Below, piece after piece: positions 52,599 to 61,594 of a stretch of DNA of 64,000 bases. Made by a program: the position numbers and the translations under genes. Position 1 is the stretch's first letter; each line of letters starts with the position of its first letter. The notes below the pieces were generated by a model. It was given only the letters and a program-made list of their open reading frames with translations, was not told where the DNA came from and searched no databases. Source of the DNA: Ralstonia mannitolilytica (GTDB lineage Bacteria > Pseudomonadota > Gammaproteobacteria > Burkholderiales > Burkholderiaceae); contig NZ_CAJPVG010000010.1 in NCBI RefSeq assembly GCF_905397375.1, forward strand, positions 107,333-171,332. The letters run 5' to 3'.

Positions 52599-53636
52599 TT
52601 AGGCTTTGAACTGGTTGCTCACGCGCACGAGCTCGTCGAGCTTGGCACGCGCCGCGCCGCTGGCGATGGCCTCGCGCGCAAGCTTCATGCCGTCGCCGAT
52701 GGAGCCGGCAATGTTGGCGGCATACAGCGCCGCACCCGCATTGAGCGAGACGATCTCGCGCGGCGTGCCCGGCTTGTTTTCCAGCGCGTCGATCAGCATG
52801 GCTTTGGATTCTTCCGCATCGGCCACCTTCAGGTTGCGGTTCGACACCATCTGCAGCCCAAAGTCCTCCGGGTGGATTTCGTATTCGGTGACCACGCCGT
52901 CTTTCAGTTCCCCGACCAGCGTGGCGGCGCCCAGCGACACTTCGTCCATGCCGTCCTTGCCGTAGACCACCACGGCGTGCTTTGCACCGAGGCGCTGCAT
53001 GACGCGCACCTGAATACCGACCAGGTCAGGGTGGAACACGCCCATCAGGATGTTCGGCGCGCCGGCGGGGTTGGTCAGCGGCCCCAGGATGTTGAAGATC
53101 GTGCGCACGCCCAGTTCCTTGCGGATCGGGGCGACGTTCTTCATGGCCGGGTGGTGGTTGGGCGCGAACATGAAGCCGATGCCGACCGTCTCGATCGACT
53201 CGGCCACCTGCTCGGGCGTGAGCATGATGTTCACGCCCAGCGCCTCGAGCACATCCGCGCTGCCCGATTTGGAGCTGACGCCGCGTCCGCCGTGCTTGGC
53301 GATGCGCGCACCGGCCGCCGCTGCCACGAACATCGAGGCGGTGGAGATGTTGAACGTGTTGGCGCCGTCGCCGCCCGTGCCCACGATGTCGACAAAGTGG
53401 TCGGACACCTCAGCGGGCACCTCGACCTTGGTGGCGAATTCGCGCATGACGGTGGCGGCGGCCGCGATCTCGCCGATGGTTTCCTTCTTGACGCGCAGCC
53501 CCATGGTGAGCGCGGCGGCCATGACGGGCGACATCTCGCCGCGCATGATCAGCCGCATCAGGTGCAGCATTTCGTCGTGGAAGATTTCGCGGTGTTCGAT
53601 GCAGCGGACGAGCGCTTCTTGCGGGGTGATGGGCAT
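52599..53636 (-). CDS. trpD: Anthranilate phosphoribosyltransferase
   Basis: A 345-aa enzyme joining anthranilate and PRPP. VDIVGTGGDGANTFNISTASMFVAAAAGARIAKHGGRGVSSKSGSADVLEALG holds the PRPP and anthranilate residues. GPLTNPAGAPNILMGVFHPDLV is the second block. The ATG at 53636 matches the family (PQEALVRCIEHREIFHDEM). It is not fused to TrpG, which is a separate gene upstream. Confidence 0.97.
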   Translation of the reverse strand: MPITPQEALVRCIEHREIFHDEMLHLMRLIMRGEMSPVMAAALTMGLRVKKETIGEIAAAATVMREFATKVEVPAEVSDHFVDIVGTGGDGANTFNISTASMFVAAAAGARIAKHGGRGVSSKSGSADVLEALGVNIMLTPEQVAESIETVGIGFMFAPNHHPAMKNVAPIRKELGVRTIFNILGPLTNPAGAPNILMGVFHPDLVGIQVRVMQRLGAKHAVVVYGKDGMDEVSLGAATLVGELKDGVVTEYEIHPEDFGLQMVSNRNLKVADAEESKAMLIDALENKPGTPREIVSLNAGAALYAANIAGSIGDGMKLAREAIASGAARAKLDELVRVSNQFKA

Positions 53637-53649
53637 GGTCGTTCGGGAT

Positions 53650-54072
53650 TCAGTTGGAGGACGCCGGGGCCGGGGTTGCCGGCACAGCTTGGCGCAAGGC
53701 GCCGATGCGCTCGCGCAAGAGGTCGGCCTCGCATGCGGCTTCAGCCAGGTCGGCATCGGTGGTATTGCGGGCCAGGCGGCGGTGCAGGTCGCATTCGGCC
53801 TGCCGGTAGAGCTGGTGGGCGCGCACGGTGCGGTCGAACGCCATGGCGGCGCCTTTGTCCGTGCCGTTGTTGGCGGCGATGCCGGCGCGCAGCGCGGTGC
53901 GGCGTGCCGATTCGGCGGAGGCCAGTTCCGCCAGGGCCGCCTTGCGGGCAGCCTGCACGCAGCGCGACACGTCGCCGGCCTCGGGCTGGGCGGCGCGGCA
54001 GGCTTCCAGCGTACCGGCCATCGCCGGAAGGCTCGCCATCATCGCGACCGCGATCGCGCATGCGCGGCGCAT
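53650..54072 (-). CDS. Secreted LprI/DUF1311-like protein inside the trp operon
   Basis: A 140-aa protein with a signal peptide (MRRACAIAVAMMASLPAMA). The mature part has cysteines in LEACRAAQPEAGDVSRCVQAARKAALAEL and RQAECDLHRR...AEAACEADLLRERIGAL, a helical disulfide-linked pattern close to the DUF1311/LprI N-terminal (lysozyme-inhibitor-like) family. It shares one base with the trpG stop (TGATG) and lies 13 bp before trpD, so it is expressed with tryptophan synthesis. No known link to tryptophan. Confidence 0.75.
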   Translation of the reverse strand: MRRACAIAVAMMASLPAMAGTLEACRAAQPEAGDVSRCVQAARKAALAELASAESARRTALRAGIAANNGTDKGAAMAFDRTVRAHQLYRQAECDLHRRLARNTTDADLAEAACEADLLRERIGALRQAVPATPAPASSN

Positions 54073-54641
54073 CAGACGCGTTCCTTCAGGAAATTGGCGA
54101 GCAGCGCGTGGCCGTGTTCCGACAGGATCGACTCCGGGTGGAACTGCACACCCTCCACCGGCAGCGTCTTGTGGCGCACGCCCATGATTTCGCCGTCTTC
54201 GGTCCAGGCGGTAATTTCCAGGCAGTCGGGCAGCGTTTCGCGCTCAATGGCAAGCGAGTGATAGCGCGTCACCTTGAAATGCCGCGGCAGGTTGGCGAAC
54301 ACGCCCACGCCGGTGTTTTCGATGGTGCTGACCTTGCCGTGCATCACTTTCTGCGCGCGGATCACGCGGCCGCCAAACGCATCGGCAATCGCCTGGTGTC
54401 CAAGGCACACGCCCAGGATGGGCACGCGCCCCGCAAAGTGCTTGAGCGCCGGAACCAGGATGCCAGCTTCCGTCGGCGTGCACGGGCCGGGCGACAGGCA
54501 GATGCGCTCTGGATTCAGGTTTTCGATCTCTTCGATCGTGATCTCGTCGTTGCGCACCGTGCGCACATCCTGGCCGAGTTCGCCGAAGTACTGGACGATG
54601 TTGTAGGTAAAGGAGTCGTAGTTATCGAGCATCAGCAGCAT
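54072..54641 (-). CDS. trpG: Anthranilate synthase glutamine amidotransferase
   Basis: A 189-aa class-I amidotransferase delivering ammonia to TrpE. MLLMLDNYDSFTYNIVQYFGELG, the oxyanion loop LSPGPCTP, nucleophile Cys79 in GVCLGHQAIADAFGG and the His/Glu pair in VQFHPESILSEHG are present. The ATG at 54641 is 16 bp after trpE. It may also serve folate synthesis if no pabA exists. Confidence 0.97.
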   Translation of the reverse strand: MLLMLDNYDSFTYNIVQYFGELGQDVRTVRNDEITIEEIENLNPERICLSPGPCTPTEAGILVPALKHFAGRVPILGVCLGHQAIADAFGGRVIRAQKVMHGKVSTIENTGVGVFANLPRHFKVTRYHSLAIERETLPDCLEITAWTEDGEIMGVRHKTLPVEGVQFHPESILSEHGHALLANFLKERV

Positions 54642-54657
54642 GGTGGTCTCCTTAACC

Positions 54658-56187
54658 TCAGAAATCGGCGTCGAGGCCGTCTTGCACTTGCTCGGCCGCA
54701 CGCAGCACGGCGCGCGCCTTGTGTTCGGTCTCCCTCCATTCGGCATCCGGGTCCGAATCGGCCACCACGCCGGCGGCGGCCTGCACATAGAGATTGCCGT
54801 CCTTGATGATGCCGGTGCGGATGGCGATTGCCAGATCCATCTCGCCCGAGAACGAGAGATAGCCCACCGCGCCGCCGTAGATGCCGCGCTTGACCGGCTC
54901 CAGCTCGTCGATGATCTCCATCGCGCGCACCTTGGGCGCGCCCGACAGCGTGCCCGCGGGGAAGGTCGCGCGCAGCACGTCCATGTTCGTCATGCCCGGT
55001 TTCAGGCGGCCCTCGACGGAGCTGACGATGTGCTGCACGTGCGAATACTTCTCGATGACCATCTGGTCCGTCACCTTGACCGAGCCGATCTCGGCAATGC
55101 GGCCGATGTCGTTGCGCGCCAGGTCGATCAGCATGACGTGTTCGGCGATTTCCTTCGGGTCGTTGAGCAGCTCGGTGGCGAGTTCTGCGTCGCGCTCGGG
55201 CGTGTTGCCGCGCGGGCGCGTGCCGGCCAGCGGGCGGATCGTCACGATGCGGGCGGATTCGTCGGCGCCGTTGCCGTTGGTGGATGCCGGGATGCGGCGC
55301 TCTTCCTGGCGCACCAGGATTTCCGGCGATGCGCCGACGATCTGCATGTCGCCGAAGTTGTAGAAGTACATGTACGGCGACGGGTTCAGCGAACGCAGCG
55401 CGCGGTACAGCGACAGCGGCGCATCGCGGAACGGCTTGACCAGGCGCTGGCCGATCTGCACCTGCATCATGTCGCCGGCAGCGATGTATTCCTTGGCCTT
55501 GAGCACGGCGGTGATGTAGTCCGCCTTGTCGAACTCGCGGATGGTGTCGGTGCGCACCGACGGCGATGTCACCGGCACATCCACCGGCTGGTGCAGCTTG
55601 GTGCGTAGGGCGCGCAGGCGCTGCTTGGCGTGCGAATACGCCTCGGGCTTCGACGGATCGGCGTAGACGATCAGGTAGAGCTTGCCGGACAGGTTGTCGA
55701 TCACGGCCAGCTCTTCGCAGAGCATGAGCTGGATGTCGGGCAGCTGCAGATCGTCGGGCGGGGCGGTTTCGGCCAGGCGGGGCTCGATGAAGCGCACGGC
55801 GTCGTAGCCGAAATAGCCGGCCAGGCCGCCGCAGAAGCGCGGCAGGCCCGGGCGCAGCGCCACCTTCTGGCGACGCTCGAAGGCGGCGATGAAGTCCAGC
55901 GGGTTGCCCTCGTGCGTCTCGACGACCTTGCCGTCGGTCACGACTTCCGTGCGGTTGCCCTTCACGCGCAGCAGCGTGCGCGCATGCAGGCCGATGAAGG
56001 AGTAGCGCCCGAAGCGCTCGCCACCCACCACCGACTCCAGCAGGAAGGTGTTGGTGCCACGGTCGTGCGATTGCGCCAGCTTCAGATACAGCGACAGCGG
56101 CGTCTCTAGATCGGCCAGTGCCTCGGCAATCAGCGGGATGCGGTTGTAGCCCTGGTCGGCCAGCGATTTGAATTCGAGTTCGGTCAT
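54658..56187 (-). CDS. trpE: Anthranilate synthase component I
   Basis: A 509-aa chorismate-using enzyme. The N-terminal allosteric region carries LESVVGGERFGRYSFIGL, with the LLES-type tryptophan feedback site. The catalytic domain shows SPYMYFYNFGDMQIVGASPEILV, RPLAGTRPRGNTPERD, MLIDLARNDIGRIAE, FPAGTLSGAPKVRAMEIIDELEP and the GAVGYLSFSGEMDLAIAIRT end. First gene of trpE-trpG-(secreted protein)-trpD-trpC-CYTH-ung. Confidence 0.97.
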   Translation of the reverse strand: MTELEFKSLADQGYNRIPLIAEALADLETPLSLYLKLAQSHDRGTNTFLLESVVGGERFGRYSFIGLHARTLLRVKGNRTEVVTDGKVVETHEGNPLDFIAAFERRQKVALRPGLPRFCGGLAGYFGYDAVRFIEPRLAETAPPDDLQLPDIQLMLCEELAVIDNLSGKLYLIVYADPSKPEAYSHAKQRLRALRTKLHQPVDVPVTSPSVRTDTIREFDKADYITAVLKAKEYIAAGDMMQVQIGQRLVKPFRDAPLSLYRALRSLNPSPYMYFYNFGDMQIVGASPEILVRQEERRIPASTNGNGADESARIVTIRPLAGTRPRGNTPERDAELATELLNDPKEIAEHVMLIDLARNDIGRIAEIGSVKVTDQMVIEKYSHVQHIVSSVEGRLKPGMTNMDVLRATFPAGTLSGAPKVRAMEIIDELEPVKRGIYGGAVGYLSFSGEMDLAIAIRTGIIKDGNLYVQAAAGVVADSDPDAEWRETEHKARAVLRAAEQVQDGLDADF

Positions 56188-56551
56188 GAGCGGTCAGATC
56201 GATTCGCCGGCACGTGCTATTGCCCGCACCGGCATGCGTTCGCTCCACGGCAAAGCGCGTTGTGCCGTCGGAACGTTAGCAGAACATGAGGGATGGGAAC
56301 GCGAAACACCATGCGATCCCGCAAGGGCCATCCGCAAGCCGACAGGGCAGTCAACGGAAGACCGGCGGGCGGTCAGCGTTTGGGGCAGGAGATACAGAGG
56401 TGGTTCTGGCAGGGTACGCCGAAACCGGGGGAAGAACGATCAGCAGCCGGTCAAACGCTTACGCCCGAGCGAGGGCGTGCCAGGGTCGCCAGGGCCAGGC
56501 CCCCCGGTCACCACGAGCGAAGATGCGTTTGCGATTCAGGAACATGGATCG
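56188..56551 (-). other. trpE upstream region
   Basis: A 364-bp gap between gph and trpE on the same strand. I looked for a trp leader peptide with tandem Trp codons and found none, nor a clear attenuator hairpin with T-run. The promoter must lie here or upstream of rpe; I cannot assign boxes with confidence. Confidence 0.4.
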
Positions 56552-57265
56552 TCAGTTGGAAGCGGCAGAGACGGCGTTGTGGGGTTCCGCATGGGGCCGG
56601 ATCCACTCGGCTGCCGCAAAAAGTGTGTCGACTATAGCATCGGCTCCGGCGTGCTGTATAGGCTGGCCGTGGTTGTAGCCATACGGCACTGCCAGCACGC
56701 GCATGCCGGCGGCGCGGGCCGCGCGGGCGTCGTTTTCCGAGTCGCCGATCGCCACCACTTCGGTCGGATTCACGCCGAAGGCCTCCGCCACACGCAGCAT
56801 GGGGTACGGATCGGGCTTGCGGTAGGCGAAGGCGTCGCCCGGGTAGACGAGGTCGAAATAGGTGTCCAGGCTGAGCTGCGCCAGCAGCGGTTGCGTGAAG
56901 TCGCGTGGCTTGTTCGTCACGCATGCCAGGGCGAGGCCCATGTCGCGCAGTGCCGCCAGCCCTTCACGCACGCCGTCATAGACGCGCACGTACTGGCCGT
57001 TGATGGCGATGTACGCGCGCTGGTAGGCATCCAGCGCCTCGGCGAAGCGGCTGTTGGCCTGGGCCGGCGGCAGGCGCGCGTCGAGCACACGCCGCACGAG
57101 GTTCTCCGAACCCTTGCCGACGTAGCTGACGACTTCCTCCACCGGCATGTCCGGCGTGGCGCCGAGCGCCTCAAGCATGGCGTTGATGGCGGCGTGGAAG
57201 TCGCCGGCCGTGTCGACCATCGTGCCGTCCAGGTCGACGATGACGGCGCGCACGGGCCTGTGCAT
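56552..57265 (-). CDS. gph: Phosphoglycolate phosphatase
   Basis: HAD-superfamily phosphatase of 237 aa. Motif I VIVDLDGTMVDTAGDF (nucleophile Asp12), motif II in CVTNKPRDF, motif III Lys in YRKPDPYPML and motif IV VVAIGDSENDARAARAAGM. The helical cap contains VSYVGKGSENLVRRVL, typical of Gph, which clears 2-phosphoglycolate from DNA repair. It overlaps the rpe stop by one base (TGATG). Confidence 0.94.
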   Translation of the reverse strand: MHRPVRAVIVDLDGTMVDTAGDFHAAINAMLEALGATPDMPVEEVVSYVGKGSENLVRRVLDARLPPAQANSRFAEALDAYQRAYIAINGQYVRVYDGVREGLAALRDMGLALACVTNKPRDFTQPLLAQLSLDTYFDLVYPGDAFAYRKPDPYPMLRVAEAFGVNPTEVVAIGDSENDARAARAAGMRVLAVPYGYNHGQPIQHAGADAIVDTLFAAAEWIRPHAEPHNAVSAASN

Positions 57266-57993
57266 CAGGCCCCCACGCCCGCCAGCGCCTGGCGCAGTGC
57301 GCCGACCGTGCCGCGGTAGCCGCCGTCCGCATCGGGCTTGCCGAAGACGGCCGAACCGGCCACGAATGTGTCGGCGCCGGCCTGGGCGATCTCGGCGATG
57401 TTGTCGGCCTTCACGCCGCCGTCGATCTCCAGCAGGATCTTGCGGCCGCTCTTTTCCTGGTACGCATCGAGCTTCTGGCGCACGGCGCGCAGCTTGTTCA
57501 GCGCCTCGGGAATGAACGACTGGCCGCCAAAGCCCGGGTTGACCGACATGATCAGCACCATGTCCAGGCGGTCCATCACGTGATCCAGGTAATGCAGCGG
57601 CGTGGCCGGATTGAAGACGAGGCCGGCCTTGCAGCCGTTGTCGCGGATCAGCGCCAGCGAGCGGTCGATGTGCTCGGACGCTTCCGGGTGAAAGGTGATC
57701 AGGTCGGCGCCGGCCTTGGCAAAGTCGGGGATGATGCGATCGACCGGGCGCACCATGAGGTGCACGTCGATCGGCACCGGCTTGCCATCCTTTTGTGCGT
57801 GCGGCCGGATGGCCTCGCACACGAGCGGGCCGACGGTCAGGTTCGGCACGTAGTGGTTGTCCATCACATCGAAGTGGATCCAATCGGCGCCCGATTCGAG
57901 CACGCGGCGCACTTCTTCGCCCAGGCGGGCAAAGTCGGCGGACAGGATGGACGGAGCGATGCGGAAACCGGACGGGTCGATGGCGACAGGCAT
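57265..57993 (-). CDS. rpe: Ribulose-phosphate 3-epimerase
   Basis: A 242-aa TIM barrel of the pentose-phosphate pathway. IAPSILSADFARLGEEV, DWIHFDVMDNHYVPNLTVGP and DVHLMVRPVD hold metal ligands and catalytic Asp, MSVNPGFGGQSFIPEALNKL the phosphate site, and IDGGVKADNIAEIAQAGADTFVAGSAVFG the closing strand. The rpe-gph-trpE order is common in betaproteobacteria. Confidence 0.97.
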   Translation of the reverse strand: MPVAIDPSGFRIAPSILSADFARLGEEVRRVLESGADWIHFDVMDNHYVPNLTVGPLVCEAIRPHAQKDGKPVPIDVHLMVRPVDRIIPDFAKAGADLITFHPEASEHIDRSLALIRDNGCKAGLVFNPATPLHYLDHVMDRLDMVLIMSVNPGFGGQSFIPEALNKLRAVRQKLDAYQEKSGRKILLEIDGGVKADNIAEIAQAGADTFVAGSAVFGKPDADGGYRGTVGALRQALAGVGA

Positions 57994-58123
57994 GATGGAG
58001 CGCTGATTGAACGCGGATGCAGGAAGAAGGCCGCCATTTTAGCCGGGTTCAGTGGCCCGGCCGCGCCTTGCCGCTGGTCCGGCCATGCCCCACAATGGGC
58101 GCCAATTCTGATTGTGGATCGAC

Positions 58124-58498
58124 ATGCCGAGCTACGAACTCACCGTCCAGGTCCGGACGCGCTATCTGCCGGAGCAATCCGAGCCGGAGCAGGGCAACTA
58201 CGCTTTTGCCTACACCATCACCATCCGCAACACCGGCGACGTGCCGAGCCAGCTGATCTCGCGCCACTGGGTGATCACCGACGCCGATAACCGTGTGCAG
58301 GAGGTCAGCGGCCTGGGCGTGGTCGGCCACCAGCCGCTGCTGCCGCCGGGCGAATCGTTCGAGTACACGAGCTGGGCGACCATCAACACACCCGTTGGCA
58401 CGATGCGCGGCGAATACTTCTGTGTGGCAGAGGACGGCCACCGCTTCGAGGCGCCGATCCCCGAGTTTGCGCTGGCAATGCCGCGCATGCTGCACTGA
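58124..58498 (+). CDS. apaG: ApaG/Co2+-Mg2+ efflux-associated protein
   Basis: A 124-aa single fibronectin-III-like beta domain: YELTVQVRTRYLPEQSEPEQGNYAFAYTITIRNTGD, LISRHWVITDADNRVQEVSGLGVVGHQPLLPPGESFEYTS and MRGEYFCV are the ApaG blocks. Function is unclear (nucleotide or divalent-cation link in enterobacteria). The start follows a leader too short for a clear ribosome site. Not next to ksgA/apaH here. Confidence 0.94.
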   Translation: MPSYELTVQVRTRYLPEQSEPEQGNYAFAYTITIRNTGDVPSQLISRHWVITDADNRVQEVSGLGVVGHQPLLPPGESFEYTSWATINTPVGTMRGEYFCVAEDGHRFEAPIPEFALAMPRMLH

Positions 58499-58729
58499 TT
58501 ACGCTGAAGCCTTGGGCGGCTGCGAATCTTCCGGCTTGGCGTCGGTCGATTCCGAAGGACTGGAGCCCGAGCCCTGGCGCGACGGATGCTCGGGGGGCGC
58601 ACGCAGCGGGCGAGGGTGCTTCTTGGCGCCCGACATCGTCCAGACCACGATGAAGATCAGCAGGAACAGCGCCACACCGGCCTCCAGGCCGAACAGCATC
58701 ATCGGATGGTTTTCAAAGAATTCGCTCAT
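58499..58729 (-). CDS. Small single-pass membrane protein
   Basis: A 76-aa protein. A short N-terminus (MSEFFENHPMM) precedes one transmembrane helix (about 12-34, LFGLEAGVALFLLIFIVVWTM) and a basic then Ser/Pro/Glu-rich cytoplasmic tail. No family recognised. The stop codon touches that of apaG (convergent). Confidence 0.65.
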   Translation of the reverse strand: MSEFFENHPMMLFGLEAGVALFLLIFIVVWTMSGAKKHPRPLRAPPEHPSRQGSGSSPSESTDAKPEDSQPPKASA

Positions 58730-58803
58730 GATCGACGGCGGGGTGCGCGGATGCGGGGCATTGTAGCCAAGCCCGCCGCCTCGCCGGACAGGATGGAACA
58801 GGC

Positions 58804-59946
58804 ATGACAGCAGCAACTCCCGACGTATTGACGCCTGCCCGTGGCACGGCTTCGCGCCGATGGGCCGGCCTGGCCGCCACGCTCGTTGCCGCCCTGCTGG
58901 CGGCGTGCACCAGCGGCCCGCCGCCGCGCGTCGAAACGCCGCAGGCCCCCACCGGGACGCTGGGCGGCCATCTGACGCCCGCCACCTGGGCCGACGTGGC
59001 GGGCTGGACCGCCGACGATCTCGCCACCGCCTGGCCGGCGCTGCAATCCAACTGCCAGGCGATGAAGCGCCGCGCCGACTGGGCGCGCGTCTGTTCCGCC
59101 GGCTTGATGGTCGACGCTGGCGACCCGATCGCCATGCGTGTCTTCTTTGAGGAGAATTTCACGCCGTATCGCGTGGTGAAGGACGACGGCACCGACAGCG
59201 GTCTGATCACCGGCTACTACGAACCCCTGCTGCGCGGCTCGCGCTATCGGCACGGGCCGTACCAGACGCCGCTGTATCGCATGCCCGCCGCGTGGCGCGG
59301 CAAGACGCTGCCGGCGCGCGCGCAACTGATCCGCAGCCCGGCGCTGCAAGGCCAGGAAATCGTCTGGGTGGATGACCCGGTGGAGGCCGCGTTCCTGCAG
59401 ATCCAGGGTTCCGGACAAGTCCAGCTGGAAGAGGGCGGCATCATGCGCCTGGGCGTGGGCGGCACCAACAACCAGCCGTTCCGCTCCTTCGCGCGCTGGC
59501 TGCTCGACATGGGCGAGATCACGCCTCAGCAGGCCACCATGCAGGGCATCAAGGCCTGGGCGCGGGCCAACCCCGCCCGCGTGGAAGAGATGCTCAACAT
59601 CAACCCGCGCTACGTGTTCTTTGCCGAAACGCCAGGCAACACCGCCGGCCCGATCGGCAAGCTGGGTGTGCCGCTCACGGATGAGCGCTCGATTGCGGTG
59701 GACCCGACGTACATCCCGCTGGGCTCGCCGGTATTCCTGTCGACGACCAAGCCGCTGTCGGCCGAGCCGATCCAGAAGCTGGTGTTCGCGCAGGACGTGG
59801 GCTCGGCCATTCGCGGCGCTGTGCGTGCCGACTATTACTTCGGCCACGGCGACGCCGCCGGCGATCTGGCCGGGCGCATGAAGCAGGCCGGCCGCTTGTG
59901 GGTGCTGGTACCCAAAGGCGGCAGCGTCGGCGTCGCCGCCCGTTAA
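58804..59946 (+). CDS. mltA: Membrane-bound lytic murein transglycosylase A
   Basis: Outer-membrane lipoprotein of 380 aa with lipobox LLAAC (about Cys36). It cleaves glycan strands, forming 1,6-anhydro-muramic ends. MltA blocks: VFFEENFTPYRV, SGLITGYYEPLLRGSRYRHG, VWVDDPVEAAFLQIQGSGQVQLEEG, VFFAETPGNTAGPIGKLGVPLTDERSIAVDPTYIPLGSPVFL, VFAQDVGSAIRGAVRADYYFGHGDAAGDLAGRMKQAGRLWVLVP; the last holds the catalytic Asp region of the 3D domain. Confidence 0.96.
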   Translation: MTAATPDVLTPARGTASRRWAGLAATLVAALLAACTSGPPPRVETPQAPTGTLGGHLTPATWADVAGWTADDLATAWPALQSNCQAMKRRADWARVCSAGLMVDAGDPIAMRVFFEENFTPYRVVKDDGTDSGLITGYYEPLLRGSRYRHGPYQTPLYRMPAAWRGKTLPARAQLIRSPALQGQEIVWVDDPVEAAFLQIQGSGQVQLEEGGIMRLGVGGTNNQPFRSFARWLLDMGEITPQQATMQGIKAWARANPARVEEMLNINPRYVFFAETPGNTAGPIGKLGVPLTDERSIAVDPTYIPLGSPVFLSTTKPLSAEPIQKLVFAQDVGSAIRGAVRADYYFGHGDAAGDLAGRMKQAGRLWVLVPKGGSVGVAAR

Positions 59947-60052
59947 TTCGCTCACGATCCTACGGCGGGGCCCGCTTGGCTCCGACTTGCCAAATGCGTG
60001 TTTGCCATACTGGTTGGTGCACCGCTGTGCTTTCTGAGCCGATCAGGCGCGT

Positions 60053-60083
60053 TCGCTACGGAGCGTGAGCCCATTCCAGGGCG
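60053..60083 (+). repeat. 31-nt dispersed repeat, copy 1
   Basis: Begins TCGCTACGGA and ends CAGGGCG. It matches 61517-61547 in the same orientation at 25 of 31 positions. It lies just after the paaK stop codon. Confidence 0.6.
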
Positions 60084-60087
60084 CGAC

Positions 60088-61392
60088 CTATCCGCGCCGC
60101 AAGTCGACCACGCGGCGCGCCTTGCCGACGGAGCGCTCGATGCCACCGGTAGCCAGGATCTCGATCGCAGCAGTCACGCCGATCAGCGACTTGATGTCAT
60201 GCGCCAGCTGGCGGCTCGCCGATGCGGCGGCGTCGGCCGGTGCGCCAAGGGCGGCCTCAATGCGCACCGTCAGCGTATCCAGCGGCCCCTCCTTGCCGAG
60301 CACGCATTGGTAATGCGGGGACAGCGCCGCGTGCTTGAGGATCAATTCCTCGATCTGTGACGGGAACACGTTCACCCCGCGCACGATCATCATGTCGTCG
60401 CAGCGGCCGGTGATCTTTTCCATGCGACGGAAGCCGGGCCGCGCGGTGCCGGGCAGCAGGCGGGTGAGGTCGCGCGTGCGGTAGCGCACCACCGGCATCG
60501 CCTCCTTGGTCAGCGACGTGAAGACCAGTTCGCCGAATTCGCCGTCGGGCAGCACGTTGCCGGTGTTCGGGTCGATGATCTCGGGGTAGAAATGGTCCTC
60601 CCAGATGGTCGGGCCGTCCTTGGTTTCGGCGCATTCGCTTGCCACGCCGGGGCCCATCACTTCCGACAGGCCGTAGATGTCCACGGCCGACAGCCCCATG
60701 CGGGCCTCGATGGCCGCGCGCATCTCGGGCGTCCAGGGCTCGGCGCCGAAGATGCCGATCTGCAGGCTGGATGCGGCGGCGTCCATGCCCTGGCGCTCGA
60801 ATTCGTCCGCGATCGCGAGCATGTAGCTGGGCGTCACCATGATGATCTGCGGCTCGAAATCACGGATGAGCTGCACCTGCCGCTCGGTCTGGCCGCCGCC
60901 GAACGGAATCACCGTCAGACCCGCGCGCTCGGCGCCGTAGTGCGCACCCAGCCCGCCGGTAAAGAGGCCGTAGCCGTAGCTGACGTGGACCTTGTCCCCG
61001 CGCCGTGCCCCGGCCGCACGGATCGAGCGCGCGACCAGCCCGGCCCATGTCTCGATATCGGCCAGCGTGTAGCCGACCACCGTGGGTTTGCCCGTCGTGC
61101 CCGACGATGCGTGGATGCGCGCAATCCGGTCCTGCGGCACCGCAAACATGCCGAACGGATAGTTCTCGCGCAGATCGCTCTTGGTGGTGAATGGAAATTT
61201 GGCCAGATCGGACAGGGAGCCCAGGTCCGACGGGTGCACGCCGGCCGCATCGAACTTGGCCCGGTAGGCGGGCACGTTTTCATACGCGTGAGCCAGGCTG
61301 CGTTTCAGGCGTTCCAGCTGCAGTGCCTGGACGGCGTCGCGGCTGGCGGTCTCGATCGGGTCGAGAGGCAGGTCGGTCGAGCGGGGGCGCAT
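60088..61392 (-). CDS. paaK: Phenylacetate-CoA ligase
   Basis: AMP-forming ligase of 434 aa that activates phenylacetate, the first step of the aerobic hybrid pathway. P-loop RIHASSGTTGKPTVVGYT, substrate region YGYGLFTGGLGAHYGAERAGLTVIPFGGGQTERQ, and A5/A8 motifs IYGLSEVMGPGVASEC and YRTRDLTRLLPG. The C-terminal lid has KITGRCDDMMIVRGVNVFPSQIEELIL. A short PaaK-type C-domain ends it. It follows paaI by about 200 bp on the same strand. Confidence 0.96.
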   Translation of the reverse strand: MRPRSTDLPLDPIETASRDAVQALQLERLKRSLAHAYENVPAYRAKFDAAGVHPSDLGSLSDLAKFPFTTKSDLRENYPFGMFAVPQDRIARIHASSGTTGKPTVVGYTLADIETWAGLVARSIRAAGARRGDKVHVSYGYGLFTGGLGAHYGAERAGLTVIPFGGGQTERQVQLIRDFEPQIIMVTPSYMLAIADEFERQGMDAAASSLQIGIFGAEPWTPEMRAAIEARMGLSAVDIYGLSEVMGPGVASECAETKDGPTIWEDHFYPEIIDPNTGNVLPDGEFGELVFTSLTKEAMPVVRYRTRDLTRLLPGTARPGFRRMEKITGRCDDMMIVRGVNVFPSQIEELILKHAALSPHYQCVLGKEGPLDTLTVRIEAALGAPADAAASASRQLAHDIKSLIGVTAAIEILATGGIERSVGKARRVVDLRRG

Positions 61393-61516
61393 GCAGGTCT
61401 CCTCCGGGGCGCCGTCGTGCGAACCTGCTTAAGATCGTACTTCGCGTCCCGATCTTGGCCCTGCGATGCGCACCGTACCCATGCACGGTGGCGCCTCTCG
61501 GGCCGAGTCGGGCCGC

Positions 61517-61547
61517 TCGCTACGGATCGTGAACAGGTTCTAGGGCG
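61517..61547 (+). repeat. 31-nt dispersed repeat, copy 2
   Basis: Begins TCGCTACGGA, ends TAGGGCG; pairs with copy 1 at 60053-60083, so the two copies bracket paaK. It lies in the 200-bp paaI-paaK gap. Confidence 0.6.
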
Positions 61548-61594
61548 TCCTCTAATGATGGTGTGCGGTGTCGGGGGTCTTCTATCGCGTCGGA

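Noticed and set aside
56188..56551. trp attenuator leader upstream of trpE
   Set aside because: No short frame with tandem Trp codons and no terminator/antiterminator hairpin pair visible on the minus strand.
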